A DNA stretch of 64,000 nucleotides from Buddleja alternifolia (Eukaryota > Streptophyta > Magnoliopsida > Lamiales > Scrophulariaceae): positions 17,799,134 to 17,863,133 of the forward strand of contig CM033401.1 of the NCBI GenBank assembly GCA_019426215.1, read 5' to 3'. The notes under the pieces were generated by a model. The model saw only the letters and a program-made list of their open reading frames with translations, did not search any database and had not been told where the DNA came from. Shown piece after piece: positions 1 through 9,863 of this stretch. Numbering within the stretch: the stretch's first letter is position 1; each line of letters opens with the position of its first letter. Position numbers and translations under genes: made by a program.

Positions 1-174
1 CCGCCATGATTAGGCTTGAAGAAAATATTTCTAAAGCAATCAGGGCCGAATTAAACAGAAGACTCAATGCTCAAGAAGAAGAAGACTAAGAAATTGTTGT
101 TTACTTTGCATTATCTATATTCTTGTCTCTTGTGTAATTTTGTCTTTAGTTGTAAAATGTTTGTACTCTCATTG

Positions 175-205
<31 letters not shown>

Positions 206-342
206 GCATTTTCAGCTGAAACATCTCGTTGAAGCGTAACAACTTTAAGTAACTTTATCTAACCAAAGCTAACTTGTATTTTGGCTGTCTAACTCTTGAA
301 CTATAAAAGAGTAAGTATTGCCATAATCAAAAAGGGGGAGAT
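1..342 (+). mobile_element. 3' internal tail and polypurine tract of a family-1 copia-like element
   Basis: This is the end of the internal region of the element whose 3' LTR starts at 343. A short open frame (6-89, about 27 residues, rich in Glu, ending EEED) is probably the tail of a longer element ORF that starts outside the window. A TA microsatellite follows at about 174-200. Positions 205-342 match 32545-32741 just before the 3' LTR of element C, including the phrase GCTGAAACATC, so both belong to one family. The purine run AAAAAGGGGGAGA at about 329-341 directly precedes the LTR and is the expected plus-strand primer. Confidence 0.75.
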
Positions 343-1311
343 TGTTAGGGAATTTCATGTCAGATGTTTTGATGATGACAATTAGGATCTCATGTTAGAC
401 CCTAAAATATGTAAATTTGATTTTATAAGCTTTGAAGCATTAGATTTGTAATAGGCTTTACTTTATTTTATTCTAGATTATTAGGCTAAGTAGTCTTGAA
501 CTAAGCGTCTGATGATTTCTAATTGAGCTTATCAGAAGTTAAGTTTGAAGAACTCAAGCACCTGAAGTCTGAATGAAGATGAAGATTCCAAGCGTCCAAA
601 CAACAAGCTACATCAAGCGTTGATTATAGGACAAAAGTTATTCAAGGATAAATGAGCGTCTATCAGTGACTGATTTCACCTGAATTTATTTCTAAGTACA
701 GAAGGAGTTTAATGCAAATATTCCCAGTTCATTAATTGCCAACGGGCATTTATTTCAAATACATTAAGTGCTGATAAAAGCATTAAATGTGATAAGCTCT
801 TTTTGACGTACGGAGAAGCCACCCTATTGCACTGTCAACTGTTCATAGACTGCAGCATCAACATTTGTGCAGCAGGTTTTCAGGAAAAAGGACAAAAGTT
901 GTTCACTCGCGGAAGTGAGACACACGCGCCTGTGCATGTGTCAAACGGACACTTTTTCCAAGATTACCTATAAATAGAACTTCAACAACAAGCCAAAAAA
1001 AAAAACAATCGTATTGCATTGAAGTCTCATTCCTTAAACTTTCAGAAAAGCCAGAATATTCAAGCAAAAATTCTTTTTGCTTTTGTCAAAATTCCTGAGA
1101 TAGTCAACCAATATCTCAAACATTCTTTTGGAGAAACCCACATTACTATTGAGATATTACCAAGTTGTTTGAACTTTATCAAAATCAAACAAACCTTAGA
1201 AAAACCCCATCCAAACCTCGCGATCTGTGTGAAGTCGAAGTTGGATACTTGCATTATTTATGGGTGAAAGAAGCAAGGGGATTGAAGTGATTTGGAGCAG
1301 AAGTCTTTGTG

Positions 1312-1316
1312 ATCAA
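1312..1316. repeat. Target site duplication ATCAA (left copy; right copy 2800-2804)
   Basis: The five bases ATCAA abut the TG start at 1317 and recur directly after the CA end at 2799. The length is typical for LTR-element integrase, so the aberrant unit went in as a finished linear DNA. Confidence 0.8.
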
Positions 1317-1358
1317 TGACACGCTAGAACCTAACATGCTTGGATAGCAAGTGTATTA

Positions 1359-1430
1359 GTCGTTGTAGTATAGTGGTAAGTATTCCCGCCTGTCACGCGG
1401 GTGACCCGGGTTCGTTCCCCGGCAACGGCG
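1359..1430 (+). tRNA. tRNA-Asp(GTC) sequence with encoded CCA; probable reverse-transcribed pseudogene
   Basis: The 72-nt cloverleaf is complete. Acceptor arms GTCGTTG and CAACGGC pair, and the discriminator is G at 1430. The anticodon loop CTGTCAC gives anticodon GTC, the anticodon stem is CCCGC/GCGGG and the T stem CCGGG/CCCGG. Two things are odd. CCA follows directly at 1431-1433, although plant tRNA genes do not encode CCA. The T loop reads TTCGTTC, so the near-invariant A58 (position 1415) is T, which also breaks the B-box. It lies inside a gypsy LTR unit whose PBS is this tRNA's 3' end. I infer a cDNA of a mature tRNA primer, not a functional gene. Confidence 0.8.
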
Positions 1431-2387
1431 CCAAAAACTTGACACGCTAGAACCTAACGTGCTTTGGATAGCAAGAGTACTAGTCGCGATAGTAATAAAA
1501 GTGGACAAAAATAAGTTCGGGTTGTCGAACCACGGAGACTTGGATTTTTAGTTTCTGATTTTCAAAAAGGTAAAAGACACTTAAAGTAAAGCGGGACTAA
1601 AACAATTAAGTAAATGAAGGACCAAAGGAGGGAACAAGCTATGGATTAAACTTCACGTATGATAAAATGACCAAGGCACATGCTACAACCAAATCTACTC
1701 GTCAATTTATATGGGTTACTCCTTGAATTATTAGACTCCTATTGCTTTGGTGGAAACTCCTAAATTAATTATTACACGATGTCTCGGCTCATAACAATCC
1801 TAATCAAAAATCACGCATTAACGTTCTAGAGCTTCCCCGAATAAATTCGGCTAACAACACCAGGGAATCTTTACCTATTTCTAGGAGCAATCCCTCATTT
1901 GTTTCGGGTGATGTGTTAACTCCCTTGCACCCTAATCTATCTTCTGTCGAACTACTAGATTAGGCAAGATATCAAGCATATGGTGATCAAACACATGATT
2001 GGAATAAAAGTATAGAATTAACACACAAAGCAATAGGAGAATTAATACAAAAAAGTAACTTCACATATATTGACTCATAAATTGACCTTCACATGGCCTT
2101 AGTCTCACAAATTTAGCTCATAATCAATAACATAGAAGATCCTAATGTAGTCATATACATAATCATAGACAAGTATGTAATGAAAAACATAAGAAAATTC
2201 CCTATATTGCTTGATTGATGATGTATCCAAGTCAAGAGCTTCAATCCCAAGCTAGATCTCCTTCTTAGCCTCTTAGAGTTGATGAAGAATGGCCCAAAAC
2301 CCAGCAAATCGCCCCTAATCTCCCAGATTTCGAACCCTTCAAATGAATTGAAAACTTCTATTTATACATTCCAAAATCTGTTATTGC

Positions 2388-2630
2388 GGCGCCTAGGCGG
2401 GAGTTGATTGGCGCCTAGGCGCCGCCTATGTGGCGTTTATTTCTTGGGGCATAAGTTCCGGGGCGCCCAGGCGTGGAGACAAGTGGAGCCCAGGCGCGCG
2501 ACATGTGGTGCCTAGGCGCGGGTCAATTGGCGCCTAGGCGGGCTCTTCAGAACACCGATTTTTCTCTGTCTGGGTGGCGCCTGAGCGCTGTAAAACTGGC
2601 GCCTGGGCGGGCGTTTCAGGAGCCAGAGCA
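2388..2630. repeat. Cluster of GGCGCCTAGGCG-type palindromic words in the LTR
   Basis: A GC-rich patch in an AT-rich LTR holds at least seven variants of GGCGCC(T/C)(A/G)GGCG, spaced mostly 20-60 bp apart. One copy extends to the perfect palindrome GGCGCCTAGGCGCC. The spacers differ, so this is not a simple tandem repeat. The role is unknown; regulatory words or RNA hairpins in the LTR transcript are possible. Confidence 0.6.
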
Positions 2631-3335
2631 AAGTGGATGAAACGAGTAGTCTTTTTCCTTTTTCTTCGTCCATCGTCGCTTACTACCTGAAATCACTTCA
2701 CACACATATTAAACGCACGAGTGGCACGAAATAAATTGTATACGAGCCTAAATTGTCATTAAAAGGGCCTAAAAACTTATGCAAAAATGACTCCTATCAA
2801 TCAAGGAGCTCAAGTCATAAATATCCATCTCTCTCTAATTTGTAGAAGATTCTGTGTGATTTTTTTAAAATCATTTTAGTGGATTACCTCCAAGTGTTCG
2901 AGGAGAAGAAGGACGTAGTTGAGATTGATTACACCACTCAACGAACCTTACAAATATTGTGTTTCTTAATTTATAGTCGATTTCCATATCATCATATTAT
3001 TGCATAAATCTGTTAAGTAAAACTTAATCGAACACTAAGCAACTAAGACACTTTCTGTGACGCTAAAACCTTCAAAGGAGAAGACTCTAAAATCATTTCG
3101 TTGTGCTAACACTTATCTAAGAACTGAATGCTTAAACCTATTTGGTTATAGTATTCAGATCTTGGTATCTAAGTTAACTTTCTAAAAATAGTCTTCACTA
3201 GTCGCTCAGTCAAGCGCTTATAATTTCAAGCGTCCAACCATTTTTAATATGAATATTTTTGAAGTTGAAAAAGACTTCAGGGTCTATTCAACCCCCCCCC
3301 TTTTAGACCCTTTCGTATGCCACTTGGGACCAACA

Positions 3336-4274
3336 GTGACTCTCCCAAGAGGTCGACGTGTTCCTTTGTTAATGGCTTGTATGGCAATACATGTATGAAG
3401 ATTCATATTTTGATTATGGAATTGAACGCCCCACAAGGATTCTTTGTTAATGCTGTTGAACCTGAAGTCCTTCTGTTTCATAGTGTGGGATAATCCTTAG
3501 ATCTGAGATGTCATTGGAAAGGGTACTACCCACTATGCTTTGATATGCATATGCATTCCAGGAGAGTCATACGCGTGTATGTTGGGTATAGTCTGGTAGT
3601 ACAGCGGAACAAGTGACAGTTGAAAGGGATTCATCCAAGGTCATAAGTACCCGATATTTTCTACGCTATTGAGTGAAGCCGAATGATCGAAGAAGTCTCT
3701 GGCCAGAGCATTCTCTTATAAGAGGGATTGGTGATTCCCGCTTAGAAGGCCGGATCATTTGTGAAACCAACATAGTCATAGTTTTCGAGGCTATTAGGGT
3801 CTCGACCGTCGCCAAGCCCTATGTCTTAGACGGGAAAAAGATGGAGGGATTCGACTCACAGAAAGATCAAAATCTGCATAGCTTTGCATTTTCATCATTA
3901 ACATCTAGGAAGTCGTGGCGACGTTGCTAGACATCGAACGACGACCAATAGGTATCTTAGGTTAATTGGTGAAATTAATCCAAGGTCTAGTTAATTATTA
4001 TGAATAATTAATCTAGCCTATGAAAGGACTTATTGCTAACTTGTTATGAGCCTAGGGGTGACACACAATACTTAGTGTAGTCCCTATTGGCTAGTTAATT
4101 CTTTGTGAATTAATGGAGAGATTAATTAATTAGAATTAATTAATCAAAAAAAAGAATAAATTAATTAATTGCTCTTAATTAATAATAGTCTTATAATTTA
4201 ATAATTAATTACTAAATTTGGAAAGACTAATTAATTAATTATTGGTCTAATTAATTAATATATGAAAGAGGAAA

Positions 4275-4309
<35 letters not shown>

Positions 4310-4782
4310 CACGTGGGTGTGTATGTGTGCATGGATTTGATGGAGAATTTTATCTTGGTCACCAAGTCTATGTACATATATATTTAATATATCTATCTTA
4401 TAATATATTTGGTAGAATCTATTCTAATTAATTAGGTAACTAATTGATATGGAAAGATCTTATAAATATATTAGGAAAAATATAATAGATATGGTAAGAT
4501 CTAATTAATTAGTTAGTTGACTAATTATATGGAAAAGATCTTATTGGATAGATATGGAAATATCTTGTTGGTTGGAAAGATATCCAATTAATTAAGGAAA
4601 AGAGTTTGAGAAAGAATGGAAACTATATGTGTTGAGTACGAAGAACACCAGAAATATATTTCTACCTATTTCTCATAAGACAAGATTCGATATTCTCCTT
4701 GCTAGCACTGGTGGAGATAATCGAGGGTATGAGCTAAGGTGTGGATAAACTTAGAGGCGCAACATTTGTGGCGTTAGGGCGA
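3336..4782 (+). mobile_element. 5' LTR of non-coding LTR element Y, first part
   Basis: This stretch is collinear with 7970-9630, sharing for example CTCTCCCAAGAGGTC and GTACTACCCACTATGC, with scattered substitutions. It is therefore the same LTR as the one at 7922-9863. Its 5' end is missing where LTR A abuts at 3336. A TA microsatellite lies at about 4280-4306. The small open frames in it, such as 3673-3930, recur in the other LTR copy and are not genes. At 4783 it is cut by LTR fragment W and the last 54 bp resume at 6073. Confidence 0.65.
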
Positions 4783-6072
4783 TGTTGGGTTTTGAACATA
4801 AAAACACAGCGATTATAAAATACCCACGGTGAATTCATCTTTGATTTCACATATTTAAATCATGTTGAGAAATATGTAGCTTTTCGTGTAATTAAAAATT
4901 CTGAACCAGCTTCTTGATTCTTTTTGGAGCAGCAATAACGTCACTGCCTCTAAATCACCACGCCGGAACTGAAAGCAAAAATCCCTTCTTTTCTTCTCCT
5001 CTTGGACGGCTAGAGAGATGAGAGAGAGGTGGAGAGTTTTACTTGGAGAGAAAGATATATGTGAGGCTATGGTTTAATTATTCACTAGGTAGTATATTTA
5101 TACTACAACTAGAATAATTAACCTAGTTAACTATATGGACGCCCAACTTGGGTGTTTTTAATGCCCTCCGGGCTTAGTCCAATTTGTGTATTTATTTCAT
5201 TAATTATTTAATTAATATAATTTATCCAATAAATATATCAATTAAATAACTAACTTACACATGTTAATTCCATAATTAATTTCACTAGGAAATTAATTGA
5301 CTCATTAACCTAATTGATAAGATCATCTAATGATCAATTAATTAATCACGATTTCAAAAACGAAAGATTTCTCTCAAGTTTTATTTCATGATTTTAACTT
5401 TACAATTCCTTTAAGGGCGGCTCTTTAGGTTCGTCTCAAAAGGCGACTGGGAGGAAACCAAAAGGATGTAGATACCACCTAGCCAGTCCTGTGGTCCACA
5501 TTGTAGCCCAATTGAGAACGAATGTATAGAATCATTCCAAACCTTTCACGCTGTGAATATCGTATGAGTATAAATCCTTTATTCATATATCCCAGTCAAG
5601 TGAGAGTCATGGTTTAGTCAAACTCACTGGACTTGACTATAATGCTTAGCTCATAATTAATCAAGGTCACTGAGTATACTTTGATGTCCAACATAAGTAT
5701 CTCTAATGCTTTGGCCAAAGTCTTTGACCTCACTCATTAATGACGGCATAGGATATTTAGCTCACATATGAGAGAATAAATCCCATATTGCTAATCAGTT
5801 AAGATTGCTACTTGTCCATCAAGCCGCACTTCGAGGTCGACCCCACCAACTGGTGAAATGGATCTAACTAGTCTAATGACAGACTTGATGACACAAGCAC
5901 ATGTTCAACGTGATTACTCAGGTCTAAGGTTCACGAGTACCTATCACAACTTATCAGTTTTGTCATTGACTGTCATTAAGTGAAAACCATGTGACATAAC
6001 TGATGCGAGCCGAGTTCGAGCACACCAGTCTAACTGATGTGTCTATGATATAAGTTCCCACTATCATACAAA
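4783..6072 (-). mobile_element. Partial copia-like LTR W
   Basis: It begins with the LTR terminus TGTTGGGTTTTGAAC, which is the 3' end of a minus-strand LTR. It has the same layout as LTRs Z and X, including the shared core around 5400-5660 (CTCTTTAGGTTCGTC, then CACCTAGCCAGTC, then GTGAGAGTCATGG). The other terminus is missing: it stops near 6072 where element Y resumes, and about 190 bp of Y is lost there. No target duplication was found, so this is a rearranged insertion. No coding capacity. Confidence 0.65.
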
Positions 6073-6140
6073 GAGTTTTTAATTTTATACCTTTCGTCAG
6101 CATCCCCGAGGGTTCGAGATCCAATAGTGGTTTCAGAGTC
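6073..6140 (+). mobile_element. End of Y 5' LTR and primer binding site
   Basis: Positions 6073-6126 match the terminus of the Y 3' LTR (9790-9863), ending GATCCAATA where the other copy ends GATCCCAACA. One base later TGGTTTCAGAGTC (6128-6140) resembles the initiator-Met PBS TGGTATCAGAGCC. This marks the start of the internal region of element Y. Confidence 0.65.
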
Positions 6141-6339
6141 AAGGTTTTGACATGGCTCAGATTCTTTGTATGTGTTTATGTTTATGTGCTTTAAATTTGT
6201 TTTATCGAATGTAAAATGGATTGGACTTTCTGATTTTATTTTTGGACTGATTAAAATTGTTTAAATCTGAAAAATGGATTTTTGAAATCTAAAATTGCTT
6301 TTATGATAAATCTGAGGAATTGATATTTGGATTAAAAGT

Positions 6340-6615
6340 TGCGCGCATAGCAACTGTTCGAACGTGACAGAGGAGCCGCCGAACAGCCTTCGTTCGCGCG
6401 GCAGTGTGTGGGAGGCGACAGTGCTGCGTCGTCGCGTAAGGCACATGCGAATAGCGTGTTTGCTATACGCGCAGCCTCTGCGCGTGCAGCAAACAGCGTT
6501 GTTTGTGCGTCCGCCGCCACGGGCAGTGTCGCACAGTTGTGACGCCGCCGGATGTGGTGGCGCTACTGCTCGTTGCCCCATCCGAATTTGGGGTGCCAAG
6601 GTGGCGGGCCACTAG
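6340..6615 (+). other. GC-rich leader island of element Y
   Basis: This is a sharp GC-rich block (CGCGCG, GCCGCC, GCAGCC words) in AT-rich surroundings. Overlapping open frames run on both strands, as expected for stop-poor GC-rich DNA, but none resembles a protein. Equivalent islands lie downstream of the PBS in elements U (27120-27445), X1 (22515-22690) and X2 (50690-50850), so it is probably a structural part of the leader RNA. Confidence 0.55.
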
Positions 6616-6729
6616 GGTTAGACCCTAGGGTTTTTCCAATTTTCGGTAAATTGCAATTTGACCCTGTGGGGCTATTTTGTAATTTTTATATTTTGTGTTT
6701 AAAATGCAATTGATTATATTTTTTGGGAT

Positions 6730-7041
6730 GTTAATACGAAATTGCAAAAAAATACCTAGTTAACGAAATAGGCTAAACACCACCATGTGTTATTCAAAAG
6801 TCTAACAAAAGTCTCTTTTTGCAAAAAACGAGCATGTTTTTCATGTATTTCACCTTTAATGACATGTTTTTTTGTCATTTATACACAATCCAAACAAAAC
6901 AAAAGGTAAAATTGTGTTATTTCACCCAAAAAACACATATCTTTTTAACAAAAAGTGACTTTTTGCAGACTTTTGAATAACACATGGTGGTATTTAGACT
7001 ATTTCGTTAACATGGGTATTTTTTTGCAATTTCGCATTAAC
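6730..7041. mobile_element. Fold-back MITE
   Basis: The two ends are inverted copies of about 90 bp. The left arm starts GTTAATACGAAATTGCAAAA and the right arm ends TTTTGCAATTTCGCATTAAC, and both carry the word AACACATGGTGG or its complement. The middle is about 130 bp and non-coding. The flanking sequence GACCCTGTGGGG / CACAGAGGGA may extend the inverted repeat. No protein is encoded. Confidence 0.7.
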
Positions 7042-7921
7042 ACAGAGGGATTTTTACAATTATCCCGGCTTTTATTTATATTTTGAAAGGATAAAATAAA
7101 ATTGGTTTTTTATTGATTTTCGAAATTAAAATAGAATTGGAATTTTTGAAAATAGGCTTCTTCTTGGATTTTCAAAAAATGTGGTTCTTTTATTTAAATT
7201 TTGAAAGGACGAAATATAATTGATATTTTATTGACTTTCGAAATTAGAATAAAATTGAATTTTTTAAATTGGTCTCTTTTTTAAGAAATGGATTTCTTCA
7301 TGTTTTTTCAAAATATGGATTTTCATTTAAATTTGAAAGGACGAAATAAAATTAGTATTTTATTGACTTTCAATATTAAAATGAAATTGAGTTTTTTAAA
7401 ATTTTGGGGCTTTAAGTGAAGAAGTGGACTTCTTCATGGACTTTCAAAGAATATAAGTTTTATTTGAATTCCAAGTATGACATAAAATTGGTATTTTATG
7501 GACTTTGAAAATTAAATAAAATAAGTTATTTTTGAAATTGGGTTTTTCGGATTAAATGGAAAAGTGGTCATTTTCATTGGTTTTTCAAAAATGTGTACTT
7601 ATTATTTAGTTCTTGAAAAATTAATTGATTCCTAGAATAGAATAATATTAGAGTTTTGATAATTGAATTAATTTTCGGATTAAAGGACAATTAAGTTTTT
7701 CCATGGAATTTTCTGAAATTTGTTTTTAGAAAATAATTAATTGGTCTACTAATGGAATTAGATTATCTTTAATTAAAGTCCATAAATTTATGTTTATGAA
7801 AGCATGATGCGAGCATGTATTATGTGATTATGTGGTGATCCAGGTCGAGCCATAGACTAGTAATTTAAATTTGAGGCATGCATGCCATGTTTTCTTTTTA
7901 TGTACATGAGAGGGTGAGGTT

Positions 7922-9863
7922 TGTGGGATATCACTGGCCTCGCCAAGACTTGTTCATGCATGTAACTCTCCCAAGAGGTCAACGTGTTCCATTGTCGATG
8001 TCTTGTATAGCAATGCATGTATGAAGATTCATACTTTGATTACGGAATTGAACGGACCCTCAAGGATTCCTCGTTGGTGCTGTCGAACTTGAAGTTCTTC
8101 AGTTTCGTCGTTAGGATAATCTTTAGACTTGAGATGTCATTGGAAAGGGTACTACCCACTATGCTTTGATATGCACGTGCACTCCGGGAGAGTTATACGG
8201 CATGTATGTTGGGTATAGTCTGGTAGCGGAACAAGTGATAGTCGGAAGGGATTCATCCAAGGTCATAAGCACCCGGTATTTCCTATTTTGTTGAGTGAAG
8301 CTGAATGATCAAAGAAGTCTCTGGCCAGAGCATTGTCTTATAAGAAGGATTGGTGATCCCTGCTTAGAAGACCGGATCATTAGTGGAACTAATTTAGTCA
8401 TAGTTTCTGAGGCTATTAGGGTTTTGACCTTCGCTAAGCCCTATGTCTTAGACGGGAAAAAGATGGAGGGATTCGACTCACACAAAAATCAATATATGGA
8501 TAGGTTTGCATTTTCATCGTTACCATCTAGGAAGTCGTGGCGATGTTGCTAGACATCGAACCACGATCAACAGGTGTCTTGGGTTAATTGGTGAAATTAT
8601 TCCAAGGTCTAGTTAATTATTATGGATAATTAATCTAACCTATGAAAGGATTTATTGCGAGCTTGTTAATGAGCCTAAGGGGTCATAAACAATTCTTAGT
8701 ATAGTACCTATTGGCTAGTTAATTCTTTGTGAATTGATGGAGAGATTAATTAATTAGAATTAATTAATTGGGAAAAGGAATAAATTAATTAAGTGCTCTT
8801 AATTAATAATAGTCTTATAATTTAATATTACATTATTAAATTGGAAAAGACTAATTAATTAATTAGTGCTCTAATTAATTAATACATGAAACAGGAAAAT
8901 ATATATATATATATTATACACGTTGGCATGTATATGTGCATGGATTTGATGGAGAATTTTATCTTGTTCACGAAGTCTATGTATAGATATATATTTAATA
9001 TATCTATCTTATAATATATTTGGTAGCATCTATTCTAATGAATTAGGTAACTAATTGATATGAAAAGATCTTATAAATATATTAGGATAAATATAATAGC
9101 TATAGTAAGATCTAATTAATTAGTTAGTTGACTAATTATATGGAAAAGATCTTATTGGATAGATATGGAAATATCTTGTTGGTTGGAATGATATCCAATT
9201 AATTAAGGAAGAGAGTTTGAGAAAGAATGGAAACTAAATAAAATAATATAACACACACACATATATATATATCACCTTTAAAGGCATTGTGAACACACAC
9301 ACTAGGTCTATCTGTATGTGTGGGGCGTGTATATGCCCTATATATATTTTTATATATATGTGTGTGTATTGTCATTCTAATCAATCAATAATTATTCTCT
9401 CAAGAGTTTTTCATAAGATAAAAACAAGGGTTTTAAGTTCCAATTCTTTCTCTCCATCTCTTCCACCTTTTTCACAATAAATTCTTCCAACTCATGTGTT
9501 GAGTACGAAGAACAGCAACATATATTTCTACCCATTTCTCAAAAGCTAAGATTCGATATTCTCCTTGCTAGCACTGGTAGAGATAATCGAGAGTACGAGC
9601 TAAAGTGTGGATAAACTTAGAGGGGCAACTCTTGGGCCGCTTGGACAAATCCATCCGGAAAAGTGTAACAGGGAGTTGCTTAGAAAGTTGTTGCTGTTTT
9701 AAGGTCTTCAAGAGGTAAAAAGGAGTAAACTTACCTATAAGATAGTTTTGAATCCGATGGTACCATGTCTACCTAGTCCTAATTTTGGGGATACCGATTT
9801 ATTTTTAATTTTATACCTTCCGCTGCGTCGGCGTCCCCGGGGGTGTTTACCGAGATCCCAACA
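7922..9863 (+). mobile_element. 3' LTR of element Y
   Basis: The stretch from about 7970 is collinear with the interrupted 5' copy at 3336-4782 plus 6073-6126, and ends GAGATCCCAACA at 9863. The start at TGTGGGATATCACTGG is chosen because a purine-rich run precedes it, and is uncertain by tens of bases. It contains a TA and AC/GT microsatellite patch (9250-9366), which accounts for the open frames there. The right flank is LTR Z1, so Y was inserted into Z1. No gene. Confidence 0.6.

Larger units (their letters stand above)
1317..2799 (-). mobile_element. Aberrant gypsy-type LTR insertion with a whole primer tRNA-Asp inside
   Basis: The element starts TGACACGCTAG and ends CTCCTATCA. It is flanked by a 5-bp target duplication ATCAA (1312-1316, 2800-2804) inside LTR A; removing it restores GTGATCAAGGAGCTC as in LTR B. 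Read on the minus strand it contains a full LTR (2799 to 1440), a six-base spacer, a PBS that fits the 3' end of tRNA-Asp (TGGCGCCGTTGCCGGGGA), the rest of the tRNA complement, and then about 42 bp of the LTR's own U5 end again (1358 to 1317). There is no gag, pol or second full LTR. The PBS and the U5 phrase about a confirmed 'tcgaacc' block resemble Athila/Tat-type Ty3/gypsy elements; the clade is inferred. Confidence 0.8.
343..3335 (+). mobile_element. Family-1 3' LTR (A), interrupted by a nested gypsy LTR
   Basis: The LTR begins TGTTAGGGAATTTCATG after a polypurine tract and ends GGGACCAACA. Without the nested insertion (1317-2799 plus a 5-bp repeat) it is about 1505 bp. Its start and end match LTRs B, C (both) and D elsewhere in the window. 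Near the 3' end it carries the family's C-tract hairpin, with arms AGGGTCT (3279-3285) and AGACCCT (3305-3311). Many AAGCGTC-type words are scattered through it. The flank from 3336 is element Y, into whose 5' LTR this element was inserted or joined. Confidence 0.85.
6141..7921 (+). mobile_element. Non-coding internal region of element Y
   Basis: About 1.8 kb of T-rich leader-like sequence lies between the PBS and the 3' LTR. I find no gag, protease, integrase or RT motif in any frame. It contains a GC-rich island (6340-6615) and a fold-back insert (6730-7041); 7042-7921 is AT-rich with imperfect internal repeats of a phrase about GGACGAAATAAAATT, spaced 110-120 bp. A purine run GAGAGGGTGAGG at about 7907-7919 could be the polypurine tract. 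The element looks non-autonomous (LARD-like). Confidence 0.55.

Noticed and set aside
1019..1267. 82-residue frame in LTR A
   Set aside because: It lies in LTR sequence, and the matching positions in LTRs B and C are broken by stops and indels.
3673..3930. 85-residue frame, repeated at 8295-8552
   Set aside because: It looks conserved only because both are copies of the same LTR (element Y). Differences include many non-silent changes, and no family is recognisable.
6261..6615. Overlapping open frames on both strands in a GC-rich patch
   Set aside because: They lie in a retroelement leader island, overlap on opposite strands, show no protein-like pattern, and similar islands in other elements do not keep the frames.
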